Origin: Rhodoplanes sp963724735
Lineage (GTDB): Bacteria; Pseudomonadota; Alphaproteobacteria; Rhizobiales; Xanthobacteraceae
Direction: 5' to 3'
Length of the DNA stretch: 64,000 nucleotides
Assembly: GCA_963724735.1 (NCBI GenBank)
Contig: CAVRVX010000028.1
Coordinates: 28,678-92,677 of the forward strand
Of this stretch, positions 1-9,409 are shown piece after piece (positions within the stretch are counted from its first letter, which is position 1; each line of letters begins with the position of its first letter). The position numbers were made by a program, and so were the translations under genes. Under the pieces are notes generated by a model. It was not told the origin of the DNA and made no database searches. It saw only the letters and a program-made list of their open reading frames with translations.

Positions 1-906
1 CAGCTTCCCGAAGTTGGCGACCCCGACAAGCCGAAGCTCGTGTTCTTCTTCGATGAGGCGCATCTTCTGTTTAACGAGGCGCCCAAGGCGCTGCTCGACA
101 AGATCGAACAGGTGGTGCGACTGATCCGCTCGAAGGGCGTCGGAATCTATTTCGTCACCCAAAACCCGCTGGACATTCCGGATAAGGTGCTCGCCCAACT
201 CGGCAATCGCGTGCAGCACGCATTGCGCGCCTTCACGCCGCGCGATCAGAAAGCGGTGAAGGCGGCGGCAGAGACCTTCCGCCCCAATCCCGCTCTCAAC
301 ACGGCGCAGGCGATCACCGAGCTCGGCAAGGGCGAAGCGCTGGTGTCCTTTCTGGAAGGCAACGGCACACCGTCGATAGTCGAACGTGCGCTCATTCGCC
401 CGCCCAGCGCGCGGGTCGGACCGGTGACGCCGGAAGAGCGCAAAGCGATCATCGCCAAGAGCCCGGTCCGCGGCGGCTACGACAAGGTCGAACCGCATAA
501 GCCGCTGTCGGCGCTTCTGGAAAAAGGAGCGGACCGTGTAGGCGAGACGGCCGACGAGCAACCGTCCGAGGAGGAGCGCGGCGCCGGACGACCCGAGGCG
601 GCGCCCGGCGGCCTGTGGTCGCGCCTCCTTGTCGGATTGATGGCCTTCTTCGCGCATCCGGCCGTGCGGCAATTCTTCCGCTCGGCGGCGGCCGTGGTCG
701 CCCGCACCGCAACGCAGGAGGCGATGCGGCAGATGGGCGTGCGGCCGTCCCGCCGGCGCACGAGCCGAAATCAAACCTACGGCATCGCAGACCTCGACCA
801 GCTCTCAAACACAGCGGACGCGACGGCGAGCGAGCGCGGCTTGTTCGGCACGCCGCAGCAGTCTTCGAAACGCGCGAACAAGTCGCGCACAGGACGATCC
901 TCATGA
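1..906 (+). CDS. HerA-type ATPase, DUF853/YjgR family (5'-truncated by window)
   Basis: The reading frame is open from base 1, so this is the C-terminal end of a longer protein. The visible 301 residues begin just before a Walker B-like strand (VFFFDEAHLLF, from about residue 14). A sensor-like segment (GIYFVTQNPLDIP) follows, then the conserved QHALRAFTPRDQKAVK block of the HerA-like DUF853 family (E. coli YjgR type). These proteins are predicted DNA-translocating ATPases of unclear cellular role. The C-terminal 100 residues are low-complexity, Arg/Ala-rich and contain a hydrophobic patch (LLVGLMAFFAHPAVRQFF). The gene overlaps the next one by ATGA, so the two are probably cotranscribed. The family call is firm and the function is not. 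Confidence 0.85.
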   Translation, partial: QLPEVGDPDKPKLVFFFDEAHLLFNEAPKALLDKIEQVVRLIRSKGVGIYFVTQNPLDIPDKVLAQLGNRVQHALRAFTPRDQKAVKAAAETFRPNPALNTAQAITELGKGEALVSFLEGNGTPSIVERALIRPPSARVGPVTPEERKAIIAKSPVRGGYDKVEPHKPLSALLEKGADRVGETADEQPSEEERGAGRPEAAPGGLWSRLLVGLMAFFAHPAVRQFFRSAAAVVARTATQEAMRQMGVRPSRRRTSRNQTYGIADLDQLSNTADATASERGLFGTPQQSSKRANKSRTGRSS

Positions 907-2285
907 CGCCTCTCGACGCTGTTCTCGCCCGCATCGATGCCGATCTCGACGCGAGCATCGAGCGCCTGTTTTCCTTGCTGCGCATTCCGTCGATTTCGAC
1001 CGATCCGGCCTATCAGCGCGAATGCCGGGTGGCGGCGGAGCATGTCGCAGCCGATTTGCGCGGCATCGGCTTCGCAGCGGATTTGCGCGAGACGGCGGGG
1101 CACCCGGTCGTCCTTGCCAAGACGGACGGCGGGGGCGGGCCGCGCGTCCTGTTCTACGGCCATTACGACGTGCAGCCGGTCGATCCGCTCGATTTGTGGG
1201 AGACGTCGCCATTTGCGCCGCGCCTCGCAACGCTTTCCGACGGCCGCAAGGCGATCGTCGCGCGCGGGGCTTGCGACGACAAAGGGCAGGTGATGACCTT
1301 CATCGAGGCCTGCCGCGCCTGGAAGGCGGTAACCGGCTCGCTGCCTTTGCCGGTCACCATCCTGATCGAGGGCGAGGAGGAGTGCGGCTCCAAGAGCCTT
1401 GCCGCCTGGGTCGGCGCAAATACCGCCGATCTTGCCGCCGATCTTGCCCTGGTCTGCGACACCGGCATGTGGGATCCCGTCACCCCGGCGATCACCACCT
1501 CACTGCGCGGTCTCGTCTATGAGGAGGTGACGATCAAGGCGGCCAATCGCGACCTGCATTCCGGCCTGTTCGGCGGCGCGGCGCAAAACCCGATCCGCGT
1601 GCTCACCAGGATTCTCGGGAGCATTCACGCCGAAAACGGGCGGGTCACGATCCCCGGCTTCTACGATGGCGTCGCGGACCTGCCGCCCGAGGTGATCCGG
1701 CAATGGCGCACGCTCGGATTCACGGCAGAGAGCTTTCTCAGGCCCGTCGGCTTGAGCGTTCCGGCGGGCGAGACCGACCGGCTTTTGATCGAACAAGTCT
1801 TCTCCCGCCCGACCTGTGACGTGAACGGAATCTGGGGCGGCTATATGGGGCAGGGCTCAAAGACGGTGATTCCGTCCGAGGCGTCGGCGAAGGTGTCCTT
1901 CCGGCTGGTCCGGGGCCAGGAGCCTGAAAGGATCCGCGAGGCCTTCCGCGCTTTCGTACGCGCGCGCCTGCCCGCCGACTGCCGCGCCGAGTTCATCGAT
2001 CACACGGCCGCCCCTGCGGTGGCGCTGCCCTGGGACCTGCCGCAACTCGGCGCTACGCGCCACGCGCTCGCCGAGGAATGGGGACGCGAGGCTCTGCTGG
2101 TCGGCTCCGGCGCTTCCATCCCGATCGTCGCCGATTTGAAGCGCCAGCTCGGCATGAACACGCTGCTGGTAGGTTTTGGCCTCGACGACGACCGCGTGCA
2201 TTCGCCCAACGAGAAATTCGATCTCACGTCGTTCCACAAAGGCACACGGAGCTGGGCGCGCATCCTCGCGGCGCTCGCGGCGTAG
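903..2285 (+). CDS. M20 family metallopeptidase (dipeptidase)
   Basis: The 460-residue protein starts at the ATG inside the ATGA overlap with the upstream gene; an in-frame extension back to 615 is a shadow. Family signs are RVLFYGHYDVQP (metal-binding His and Asp), ARGACDDKGQ (bridging Asp), ILIEGEEECGS (catalytic Glu pair), and a dimerisation segment with NRDLHSGLFGG. A C-terminal VHSPNEKFD motif supplies the last metal ligand. All expected metal ligands are present and the length is normal for the family. The likely reaction is zinc-dependent hydrolysis of small peptides or N-acyl amino acids in the cytoplasm; the substrate cannot be told from sequence. Confidence 0.92.
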   Translation: MTPLDAVLARIDADLDASIERLFSLLRIPSISTDPAYQRECRVAAEHVAADLRGIGFAADLRETAGHPVVLAKTDGGGGPRVLFYGHYDVQPVDPLDLWETSPFAPRLATLSDGRKAIVARGACDDKGQVMTFIEACRAWKAVTGSLPLPVTILIEGEEECGSKSLAAWVGANTADLAADLALVCDTGMWDPVTPAITTSLRGLVYEEVTIKAANRDLHSGLFGGAAQNPIRVLTRILGSIHAENGRVTIPGFYDGVADLPPEVIRQWRTLGFTAESFLRPVGLSVPAGETDRLLIEQVFSRPTCDVNGIWGGYMGQGSKTVIPSEASAKVSFRLVRGQEPERIREAFRAFVRARLPADCRAEFIDHTAAPAVALPWDLPQLGATRHALAEEWGREALLVGSGASIPIVADLKRQLGMNTLLVGFGLDDDRVHSPNEKFDLTSFHKGTRSWARILAALAA

Positions 2286-2370
2286 GGGGCTCGCGGCGTT
2301 TAGAAAGCAACCATCGGCTTCACTCCGAAGGCGACCGAAATGGGGGCGCTGCCGTGAATTGAAAGGGACC

Positions 2371-3174
2371 TCAAGCGATCGCCTTGATCGCCCATGCTCG
2401 CGCCGTAAGGGAGATCGACCCGTCATCGCGGCGCGGGAGACTGTTGTATAAGGCCATCGTTAAGCGCTGCCGAGCCTCAGAATCGAGATTTGCGCAGTAA
2501 CCAGGCGCAGGGCCTGTGCCTAACGTGAATGGATGCCAATAGTCTTCGAAATCCGTAAAAGCCGTGGGGATATCGATCGGCTTGCAATCAACGTGCGCCA
2601 AACCGGCTCCGCTCATCAGCTCTCCCAGACCGTCCGGCGTGCAGAAAGGAAAACGCTTATCCTCGGCGAGTTCCAGTGCAGCGGGATCGAGGTCAGCCGC
2701 CGCATCCCAGAAAGCACGTAGGAACTCCACGCCGCGCCCGGGATAGTCCCATACATAAAGGCCGACAGTGCCACCCGGTCGAGCGACCCGCCTCATTTCC
2801 CTGAGCGCTTTCAGTTTGTCGGGCACGAAGTTCAGCATCAGTGCGGACGCGACAACGTCGCGGCTTGCGGTTTCCAAGGATATGGCTTGGGCGTCCCCTA
2901 CCCGGAAGTCGGCGCGTCGATCTCGAATCGTTGAACGTGCCGTCAAGACAAATTCTTCCGACGAGTCCATGGAGATCAGGCTCATCGGATTGCACTCCGC
3001 CAGGATGGCGGCGGAAAGCGCACCGGTGCCGCAGCCGATATCCAACCAATCGAGGCCGTTTCCTGCGCCTAGCCAGACAAGAAAGAGCGGCGCAATCTGA
3101 CGGCTCCAGCGACCCATATACGCCTCGTAACGGTCGCCAGCCTGCCAAGCATCGTGGCGGGATGTCTCTGCCAT
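2371..3174 (-). CDS. Class I SAM-dependent methyltransferase
   Basis: The 267-residue protein has the SAM-binding glycine loop LDIGCGTGALS near residue 45. An acidic ribose-binding position (ISMDSSEEF) and a motif around VGDAQAISL follow. The post-I region (VASALMLNFVPDKLKALREM) and the RVARPGGTVGLYVWDY strand are typical of the Methyltransf_11/25 group. The substrate is unknown. It is convergent with the M20 peptidase, with an 85-base gap that holds nothing obvious, and the product is expected to be cytosolic. Nothing looks broken. Confidence 0.85.
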   Translation of the reverse strand: MAETSRHDAWQAGDRYEAYMGRWSRQIAPLFLVWLGAGNGLDWLDIGCGTGALSAAILAECNPMSLISMDSSEEFVLTARSTIRDRRADFRVGDAQAISLETASRDVVASALMLNFVPDKLKALREMRRVARPGGTVGLYVWDYPGRGVEFLRAFWDAAADLDPAALELAEDKRFPFCTPDGLGELMSGAGLAHVDCKPIDIPTAFTDFEDYWHPFTLGTGPAPGYCANLDSEARQRLTMALYNSLPRRDDGSISLTARAWAIKAIA

Positions 3175-3424
3175 TGGTGGGCCCGCTTATTGCACTGTCG
3201 AACGATACACTCGGGGATATGCGCTGCGTAGCCTGGGATGTCCGAGTTGGGGTTTTTTCGACCTTAGTCGGCCGCTCTTGCCGCCCGGCTTACCTCCGGC
3301 TCTTCGCGGGAGCAGGCCTCTGAAGTCAGGATGACAACAAGGACCTGCTGCGATAATGCCGGCCGGCGCTTGAGCTCACGCTATGACGTCGTGATGATGC
3401 CGTGGCGGTGGGACGCCGAAAGGC

Positions 3425-4717
3425 TCATTGCGCAGCCAAGATATCGAGAACGGCGGTGATCTGTTCTTCCGTATGCCGCGCATTGATGAAGAAGCGGACG
3501 CGCGGCTTCGCCTTGGGAACGCCCACCTGCGCGATCGGCGGCGCATAGAAGCCCGCCTCGAGCGCGGCATGCGAAGCGGCGCGACAGCTCTCGTGGTCGC
3601 GGAAATACAACGAGACGATGCCCGCCCCGATCGCCGGACCGGTGTCGAACCCGCGGGCGCGCGCCTTGCGCAAGAACAGCGCGGAGTTCTGCTGCACCCG
3701 CGCCACCCGCCAGGGCTCGGCGCGCAGGATCGACAGCGCCTCGTGGGCGCCGACCGCGACGGCGGGCGGAAGGCCCACCGTGAAGATGAACGCCGGCAGC
3801 GAGAACCGCAGCCATTCCGTCAGCTTGTGGGTTCCGCCGATGAACCCGCCACACGCGCCCAGCGCCTTCGACAGGGTCCCCATGATGATGTCGACGCGGC
3901 CCGGATCGACCTTGAAATGCTCGGTGATCCCACGCCCCGTCTTGCCGAGCACCCCGATCGAATGCGCCTCGTCGATCATCAGCCAGGCGTCATAGCGGTC
4001 CTTCAGCGCGAGCAGCCGCGGCAAGTCGGGAATGTCCCCGTCCATGCTGTACAGGCCCTCGACCGCGATCAAAACCTTGCCCACCTGACGCCGCCGGCTG
4101 GCGAGAATGTCCGCCAACGCATCGAGGTCGTTATGCGCAAACCGAACCATCGGCGAATTCGACAGCTGGCCGCCGAGCAGAATGCTGTTGTGCGCCAGCT
4201 CGTCGGCGATGATCAGGTCCCGGCGGCCGAGCAGATGGCCGACCAGCGACACATTGGTCATGAACCCGCTCACCAAGGCGAGCGTGTCCTCGACGCCGAC
4301 GAAATCCGCAACCGCCGCCTCGAGCGCCGAATGAACGCTGCGTTCGCCGCCGACCAGGCGAGACGCGCCCGATCCCAGCCCGAACCGTTGGATCGCCTCG
4401 CACGTCGCCTGCTTGACCCGCGCGTCTTCGGCGAGGCCGAGATAGTCCAGGCTGGCGAAATTGGTGAACGAACGCCCGCGCCTCTCAAAGTCCCGCTTCA
4501 ATTCATCGATCGGGAGACAGTAAGTCGAGTGCAGAACGCCGCTCCAAACCGCTTCCGGGTGATCCGCTTCCATGAAAGAGGCGGCCGCGTGGCGCAGGTG
4601 GCGGTGAGCATAGGCGCTCAAACTGCCGTCGGCGCTCGGACCGCCGTCCGCGGTCTCGATCGGCCGCCCCGCAATCTCGTCCGCAACGAACGACTGAACC
4701 GACATTAAGCCCCCCAT
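3425..4717 (-). CDS. Alpha-oxoamine synthase family PLP enzyme (serine palmitoyltransferase/KBL-like)
   Basis: The 430-residue fold-type I PLP enzyme has the family's hallmarks. These are YLGLAEDARVKQA near the N terminus, GSGASRLVGGERSVHSALE (substrate/PLP pocket), VEGLYSMDGDIPDL, and LMIDEAHSIGVLG (Asp and His contacting PLP). GTLSKALGACGGFIGG carries the Schiff-base lysine. Such enzymes condense an amino acid with an acyl-CoA or acyl-ACP to a 2-amino-ketone. The N-terminal 60 residues differ from BioF and Kbl, and the protein most resembles the serine palmitoyltransferase/CqsA side of the family. A fatty acid hydroxylase gene lies next upstream in the same orientation, which fits a sphingolipid-like or acyl-aminoketone product, but that is inference. 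The ATG at 4717 has GAGG five bases upstream; an ATG at 4705 is an alternative. Confidence 0.82.
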   Translation of the reverse strand: MGGLMSVQSFVADEIAGRPIETADGGPSADGSLSAYAHRHLRHAAASFMEADHPEAVWSGVLHSTYCLPIDELKRDFERRGRSFTNFASLDYLGLAEDARVKQATCEAIQRFGLGSGASRLVGGERSVHSALEAAVADFVGVEDTLALVSGFMTNVSLVGHLLGRRDLIIADELAHNSILLGGQLSNSPMVRFAHNDLDALADILASRRRQVGKVLIAVEGLYSMDGDIPDLPRLLALKDRYDAWLMIDEAHSIGVLGKTGRGITEHFKVDPGRVDIIMGTLSKALGACGGFIGGTHKLTEWLRFSLPAFIFTVGLPPAVAVGAHEALSILRAEPWRVARVQQNSALFLRKARARGFDTGPAIGAGIVSLYFRDHESCRAASHAALEAGFYAPPIAQVGVPKAKPRVRFFINARHTEEQITAVLDILAAQ

Positions 4718-5020
4718 TGCACCTCAATAGCCCTGGTCCGGGCGATGCTCGAGCTCAAGCGCAGCACGATCGCCATATATCACTTTTGCCCAAGCGCACT
4801 GAACCGGCCATACGTATATTTGCGCACGATTTTCAAGCGGCTATCTTCGCTCTGCGCCGTTGCCATGAATCGCCTCCTGTTGACGGAAGCCGAACTGATC
4901 GGATGTGCTTTCCAAGACTTGCTTGCTATGCGCCTGTCCGGCGGCAGCGTGCTGGGATCATTGGCATGACGCTGCGCGAAAATACATAAGCTTCAGTTTA
5001 TTCCTAAGATCTACCCAAAT
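4718..5020. other. Intergenic region, AT-richer
   Basis: No coding sequence was recognised in these 300 bases. A plus-strand open frame here has no ribosome site or family resemblance. The stretch is AT-richer than its surroundings and probably holds the promoter of the oxoamine synthase gene and the 3' end signals of the hydroxylase gene. Confidence 0.4.
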
Positions 5021-5560
5021 TCAAGCTTTGCTTTGAGTGTTGTCAGCGTGAAAAGCCAGCCAGGTTATCGACAAATATCCCCGCAACCCATACTGCGAGA
5101 TCGGTTTTTCACGGCGCCACTCGACCTGCCTATACGTGCCGAATAATCGGTCCCACCAATCAACCGTGATGCCGAAATTGTCTTTCCACATATGATGTTT
5201 GTGGTGCAGGTAATGTACCGGCTGTCGCATCCAGAAAACCAGATCCGGATTTTCGTGTTGGATCTCATGCGAGTACGCCGCCACGGCCGTGAAGGTCACC
5301 ACTCCCACCGCCATCCCGATTCCTACTGGCGTCGATACTAAAAACCCAAGCAAGGTTAATGGGATGGATGGGACAAAATAATCGCGAAACTCGCCGAGCC
5401 ATCCCTGTCCCCAACCCTCACGGTGATGCCGGGCGTGACGCTTGCCCAAAAAGTAGCTTCGATGCATAAGTCGATGGATCACGTATTCCATTAGAGTACC
5501 GAACACGAAGGTTAGAACCAGTGCCACTGCCCCGTGAAGCCAAGCAGCATACCCTTGCAT
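5021..5560 (-). CDS. Fatty acid hydroxylase / sterol desaturase superfamily membrane protein
   Basis: The predicted protein has 179 residues, starting at the ATG at 5560 preceded by GGGGAGAAAG; the open frame extends further upstream without another good start. It carries the histidine clusters of the di-iron family: HRLMH, HARHH, an SHEIQH segment and HYLHHKHH. Hydrophobic helices near residues 8-25 and 58-85 indicate an integral membrane enzyme. The C-terminal WWDRLFGTYR motif is the typical end of the family. It is expected to use O2 and di-iron to hydroxylate a lipid acyl chain. Its position beside an alpha-oxoamine synthase gene suggests both act on a lipid. Confidence 0.85.
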   Translation of the reverse strand: MQGYAAWLHGAVALVLTFVFGTLMEYVIHRLMHRSYFLGKRHARHHREGWGQGWLGEFRDYFVPSIPLTLLGFLVSTPVGIGMAVGVVTFTAVAAYSHEIQHENPDLVFWMRQPVHYLHHKHHMWKDNFGITVDWWDRLFGTYRQVEWRREKPISQYGLRGYLSITWLAFHADNTQSKA

Positions 5561-5663
5561 CGTTCTTTCTCCCCAATTAGAACCTATATACGCCCTTAAC
5601 CAAAAGTACCCCGCGTTTCTAAAGTGGCCGGTGCATTCATCAGCGCCGAGCAAGCGACTAGTG

Positions 5664-6070
5664 CTATTTAGCGTGCCCCGGTGTGGATCGCGCATGGTGA
5701 TGATTGTGAACGCCGTCGCGAAAGAATGTGGGCATCAGAAGCGGAATTCCGATCAGGACGTTCCAGGTTGTTCGAAAGCCGGGAATCGCGCCGCGACGAA
5801 GATGTGACAGCTCGTGAATGAAAAGAGCATCGCTCGATACAGCGCGAGGATCGCGAGCACGCTGAACGCCGATTTTGCGGCCCAAGATGTGGAAAGGATG
5901 GCGGCGACAAGCGCCGCATAGCCTAGGGCCGAGCTGAGCAGGAGATCCGTCCAGTAGAGGAGCGGTCGAGGCCGGACGAGGTCCGACGTGAGCCGATGCG
6001 CGGTTATCACAAAATCGCGACTCTGATCGCCGTCAGAGGCCGACTGCGGAAGATCGATCTGCTCATTCAC
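5664..6070 (-). pseudogene. Fatty acid desaturase, frameshifted and 3'-truncated
   Basis: Translating from the ATG at 6070 gives about 85 residues with two hydrophobic stretches, then runs out of frame near 5825. The next frame continues the same protein with FIHELSHLRRGAIPGFR and DGVHNHHHAR, which are the first two histidine boxes of a membrane fatty acid desaturase. A stop at 5664 follows soon after, and the third histidine box and remaining helices are missing. The junction falls in a TTTT run. Unlike the other frameshifted genes in the window, this one also lacks its 3' half, so it is genuine debris. A mobile-element scar lies about 220 bases away on the other side. Confidence 0.7.
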
Positions 6071-6286
6071 CGCCGCTCTCCGTCGAATGGCGACACGGTC
6101 TGGTCTTGGTTCGATCGACGCACCGATCGACAGCTTGACGTCACCCGTTCATAGCTCTTCGACAGTGGTTAGGAAAGACGGACAGATACTGAGCATGCTT
6201 GAGCGCTCGGCGACCACGCGGCGCGGAAGCTGTCGAGCAAGAACGTACCGCTCAGGGCGGGTCCGAACCAATTCATGCCCTTCCTG

Positions 6287-6520
6287 AGAGAGGGGTGACA
6301 TTTCATACCGGAGACATCGGTGACACTTCTGGCCCTTTGCAGGAGAGCAGAGGTGCCGTGGAAGGAGTGTCACGTCTTGGACGTGCGGGTGGAGTTCATC
6401 GCGCGGGTGCTGGGCGGCGAGCCGATCTCGCGGCTGTGCGAAGAGTTCTCGATTTCGCGCAAGACCGGCTACAAAATCCTGAAGCGCTATCGCGACTGCG
6501 GGGTCGCCAGCAATCCTTGA
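6287..6520 (+). mobile_element. IS481-family remnant (terminal repeat plus N-terminal helix-turn-helix of transposase)
   Basis: From GTG 6353 the frame reads PWKECHVLDVRVEFIARV, then EPISRLCEEFSISRKTGYKI and a stop at 6520. This is the N-terminal DNA-binding region of IS481-type transposases; the DDE catalytic domain is absent. Just upstream, ggtgacatttc (about 6295) and ggtgacacttc (about 6319) bracket ccggagacat, resembling the terminal inverted repeat of this family. The fragment ends only 71 bases before the aspS start, so it sits where the aspS promoter should be. Confidence 0.65.
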
Positions 6521-6591
6521 CAAAGTGGGGGGCGCATGCACTTTCCGCGCTCCGCCCGAGCAATCGCTCGTGTACCTCGCCTGGAGAGGCA

Positions 6592-8605
6592 ATGCATCGC
6601 TATCGGACTCATACCTGCGGCGAACTGCGCGCGAGCGATGTCGGCGAGGACGTGCGCCTGTCCGGCTGGTGCCATCGCATCCGCGACCATGGCGGCGTGC
6701 TGTTCATTGACCTGCGCGATCACTACGGCGTCACGCAGTGCGTGATCGACCCGGACTCGCCGGCCTTTCCGACAGCCGAAACGCTTCGTTCGGAATGGGT
6801 GGTCAAGATCGACGGCAAGCTGCGCATGCGTCCCGCCGGCACGGAAAATCCCGATCTGCCGACCGGCGCGGTCGAAGTCTATGCGAGCGCGATCGAGGTG
6901 CTTGGCCCCGCCGCCGAACTGCCGATGCCCGTGTTCGGCGAACAGGAATACCCCGAGGACATTCGGCTGCGCTATCGCTTCCTCGATTTGCGGCGCGAGC
7001 GCCTGCATCGCAACATCATGCTGCGCGGGGCGATCATCGATTCGATCCGGCGGCGCATGAAGGAGCAGGGCTTCTTCGAGTTTCAGACGCCGATCCTCAC
7101 CGCCTCAAGTCCGGAAGGCGCGCGCGATTTCCTGGTGCCGTCGCGGCTGCATCCGGGCAAATTCTACGCGCTGCCGCAGGCGCCGCAGCAGTTCAAGCAG
7201 CTCATCATGGTGTCCGGGTTCGATCGCTACTTCCAGATCGCGCCCTGCTTCCGCGACGAGGATGCGCGCGCCGACCGCTCGCCCGGCGAGTTCTATCAGC
7301 TCGATCTCGAGATGAGCTTCGTCACCCAGGACGACGTGTTCGCCGCCGTCGAGCCGGTGCTGCGCGGCCTGTTCAAGCAATTTAGCGACGGCAAGAAGGT
7401 GACACAGACGTTCCCGCGTATCCCTTACGCGGAAGCAATTCGGAAATATGGCACCGATAAACCCGACCTACGTAATCCGATTGAAATGGCCGATGTAAGT
7501 CAGCACTTTCGTGATTCTTGGCTTCAAGGTGTTCGCAAATATCCTACGGAATGACCCGGACGCTCAGGTGTGGGCGATCCCGGCGCCGAGTGGCGGCAAT
7601 CGCGCTTTTTGCGATCGTATGGATAGCTGGGCAAAGGCAGAAGGGCTGCCGGGGTTGGGCTACATCTTCTGGCGGGAAAGTCCCCAAGCGACTGCCGATA
7701 GAGAAGTTGTCAAACGGATTGCTGCAGTCGCACGAACAAAAGGAGGAAAAGACATTATTGCAGAGTCGGGAGGGACGCCGACTGTTCGACAAGGGGTCCT
7801 ACTATCGAGCGTCGATTTTCAACTCCTTACACTCGGAGTTCGGCGACTTATTAAGCAAGGCAAGTCCGAATTGGCGGCTGTCTTCTTAGCAAAGTATTTC
7901 GAAGGTGCCGGACCGCTTGCTAGGAACATCGGTCCTGATAGAACCGAGGCAATTCGTGAGCAACTTGGTTTCAATGCTGGTGATGCTGTCTTTTTTCTTG
8001 CGGGGAAGCCGAAGGACTTCGTGAAATTCGCCGGTGCGGCGCGCACGCGCATCGCCGAAGACCTTGGACTCATCGACAAGGACCAGTTCGCGTTTTGCTG
8101 GATCGTCGATTTCCCGATGTACGAATGGAACGAGGAGGAGAAGAAGATCGACTTCTCCCACAACCCGTTCTCCATGCCGAACCTGCCGGCGGAAGACTTC
8201 CTCGCGCTCGATCCGAGTGACGCCGACACGATCCTCGCGCTCAAGGCGGTTCAGTACGATGTCGTCTGCAACGGCATCGAGCTGTCCTCGGGGGCGATCC
8301 GCAATCATCGGCCGGACGTGATGAAGAAGGCCTTCGCCATCGCCGGCTATGGCGAGGACGTGCTGGAGCAAAAATTCGGCGGCATGCTGCGCGCGCTCTC
8401 GCTCGGCGCGCCGCCGCACGGCGGCATCGCCCCCGGCATCGACCGCATGGTCATGCTGCTCGCGGGCGAGGAGAATCTGCGCGAGGTCGTGCTATTCCCG
8501 ATGAACCAGCGCGCCGAAGATTTATTGATGGGCGCGCCCTCCGAGGTCGCGCCCAAGCAGTTGCGCGAGTTGCATATCCGGCTCAATTTGCCGCAGAAAA
8601 GCTGA
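6592..8605 (+). pseudogene. aspS: Aspartyl-tRNA synthetase, one-base frameshift plus about 70-residue internal insertion
   Basis: The ATG at 6592 has GGAGAGG upstream. The first 309 residues give the OB-fold anticodon domain, class II motif 1 and motif 2 (FRDEDARADR), then begin the bacterial GAD insertion domain (YGTDKPDLRNPIEM). At about 7513-7520 (gattcttggc) one extra base breaks the frame. The following frame, open from about 7511 to 8605, continues with GFKVF, then the rest of the GAD domain and motif 3 (GIAPGIDRMVMLL). Between GLGYIFWRE and GAGPLARNIG there are 75 residues where I recall only a handful in relatives. DNA from about 7383 to 8030 is visibly AT-richer than both flanks, so the gene looks like a mosaic. 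The enzyme is essential, so either the frameshift is a sequencing error or another copy exists. Confidence 0.85.
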
Positions 8606-8739
8606 GGCAGCGGGGTCCCTTGCCCGCCTGGGCCTTGCCGCCGCAAGGGCGCCAGCCCCCGGCGCCGCACGTCGCCTCGAAAAAAGCCATGATTTTCCGT
8701 AGTCACAGACTCCGAATCTTGCAGGAGGAGGGAGTGGAC

Positions 8740-9042
8740 ATGATTCGAACCCTTGGGGCTGCCGCCCTCATTTCGCTGGCCGCCATTGTGCCGCACGAGC
8801 CTGCCGCTGCGCAGGACGCTTTGGGTGGTGCGTTGCTGGGCGGCGCCGCGGGCGCGCTCATCGGCGGGGCGGCGACCGGGCGGGCTGGCGGCGCGCTTGT
8901 CGGCGGCCTGATCGGCGGCACCGCCGGCGCGTTGATCGGATCCGAAGCGGAGCGGCGTCGATCGTATTACTGGTGGCACGGCCGCTGCTATCGCGCCGTC
9001 CCGGGCGGATATCAGCTCATCCCCCCGCGCTACTGCTACTGA
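8740..9042 (+). CDS. Small secreted glycine-zipper protein
   Basis: The ATG at 8740 follows a strong GGAGGAGGG site. The 100-residue product has a Sec signal peptide (about residues 1-24, ending PAAAQ). A glycine-zipper repeat follows (GGALLGGAAGALIGGAA, then GGALVGGLIGG), and then a short Arg/Tyr/Trp-rich tail with two cysteines. Such zipper segments form membrane-associated helices in periplasmic or outer-membrane proteins. The last 26 bases overlap the convergent DUF6665 gene. No specific function can be given. Confidence 0.75.
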   Translation: MIRTLGAAALISLAAIVPHEPAAAQDALGGALLGGAAGALIGGAATGRAGGALVGGLIGGTAGALIGSEAERRRSYYWWHGRCYRAVPGGYQLIPPRYCY

Positions 9043-9409
9043 CGGAACGTTTCGCGTTCAATCCGATGCGATCCGGGGGCGGGAAGGCGCCGGCGCGCGC
9101 CTGCACCTCCGCCGGAACGCGGTAGTCCCGCATCACCGCCCTCGCATCGCGCAAGCCGCAGGCGTCGCGCTGGACGATGAACAGCCAGAGCGCGTGCCCG
9201 GCGGTCTCGACCAGCGTCGAGCGGCGGCGGCGGATATCTTCCGTGCGGCCCAATTCCGGATGCTCGGCATCGAAGCTTGCAAGGGCTGCGAGCGCCTGCT
9301 CGAGCCCGCGTCCGAGCCGTCCCAAGGCGGCCGCCTTTTCCTGGGCGATTTCGTAATCGAGCGGTCCGGCCGCCGAGCGATCGGGACGGCGATGCGGGCT
9401 TTGAATCAA
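9017..9409 (-). CDS. DUF6665-like small conserved protein
   Basis: The 130-residue soluble protein has a mostly helical core (PLDYEIAQEKAAALGRLGRG, then a segment around ALAALASFDAEHP) and the block ETAGHALWLFIVQRDACGLRD. I recognise it as a small alphaproteobacterial family, probably DUF6665, of unknown function. Its ATG overlaps the stop of the upstream CoA-transferase gene by four bases (ATGA), so it is likely translated from the same message. The 3' end overlaps the convergent glycine-zipper gene. Confidence 0.6.
   Translation of the reverse strand: MIQSPHRRPDRSAAGPLDYEIAQEKAAALGRLGRGLEQALAALASFDAEHPELGRTEDIRRRRSTLVETAGHALWLFIVQRDACGLRDARAVMRDYRVPAEVQARAGAFPPPDRIGLNAKRSVSSSSAGG

Noticed and set aside
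3428..4708. 426-residue open frame opposite the oxoamine synthase gene
   Set aside because: It mirrors the minus-strand gene in a GC-rich region, is Arg/Asp/Gln-rich, and has no motif or ribosome site; the minus-strand protein has full family motifs.
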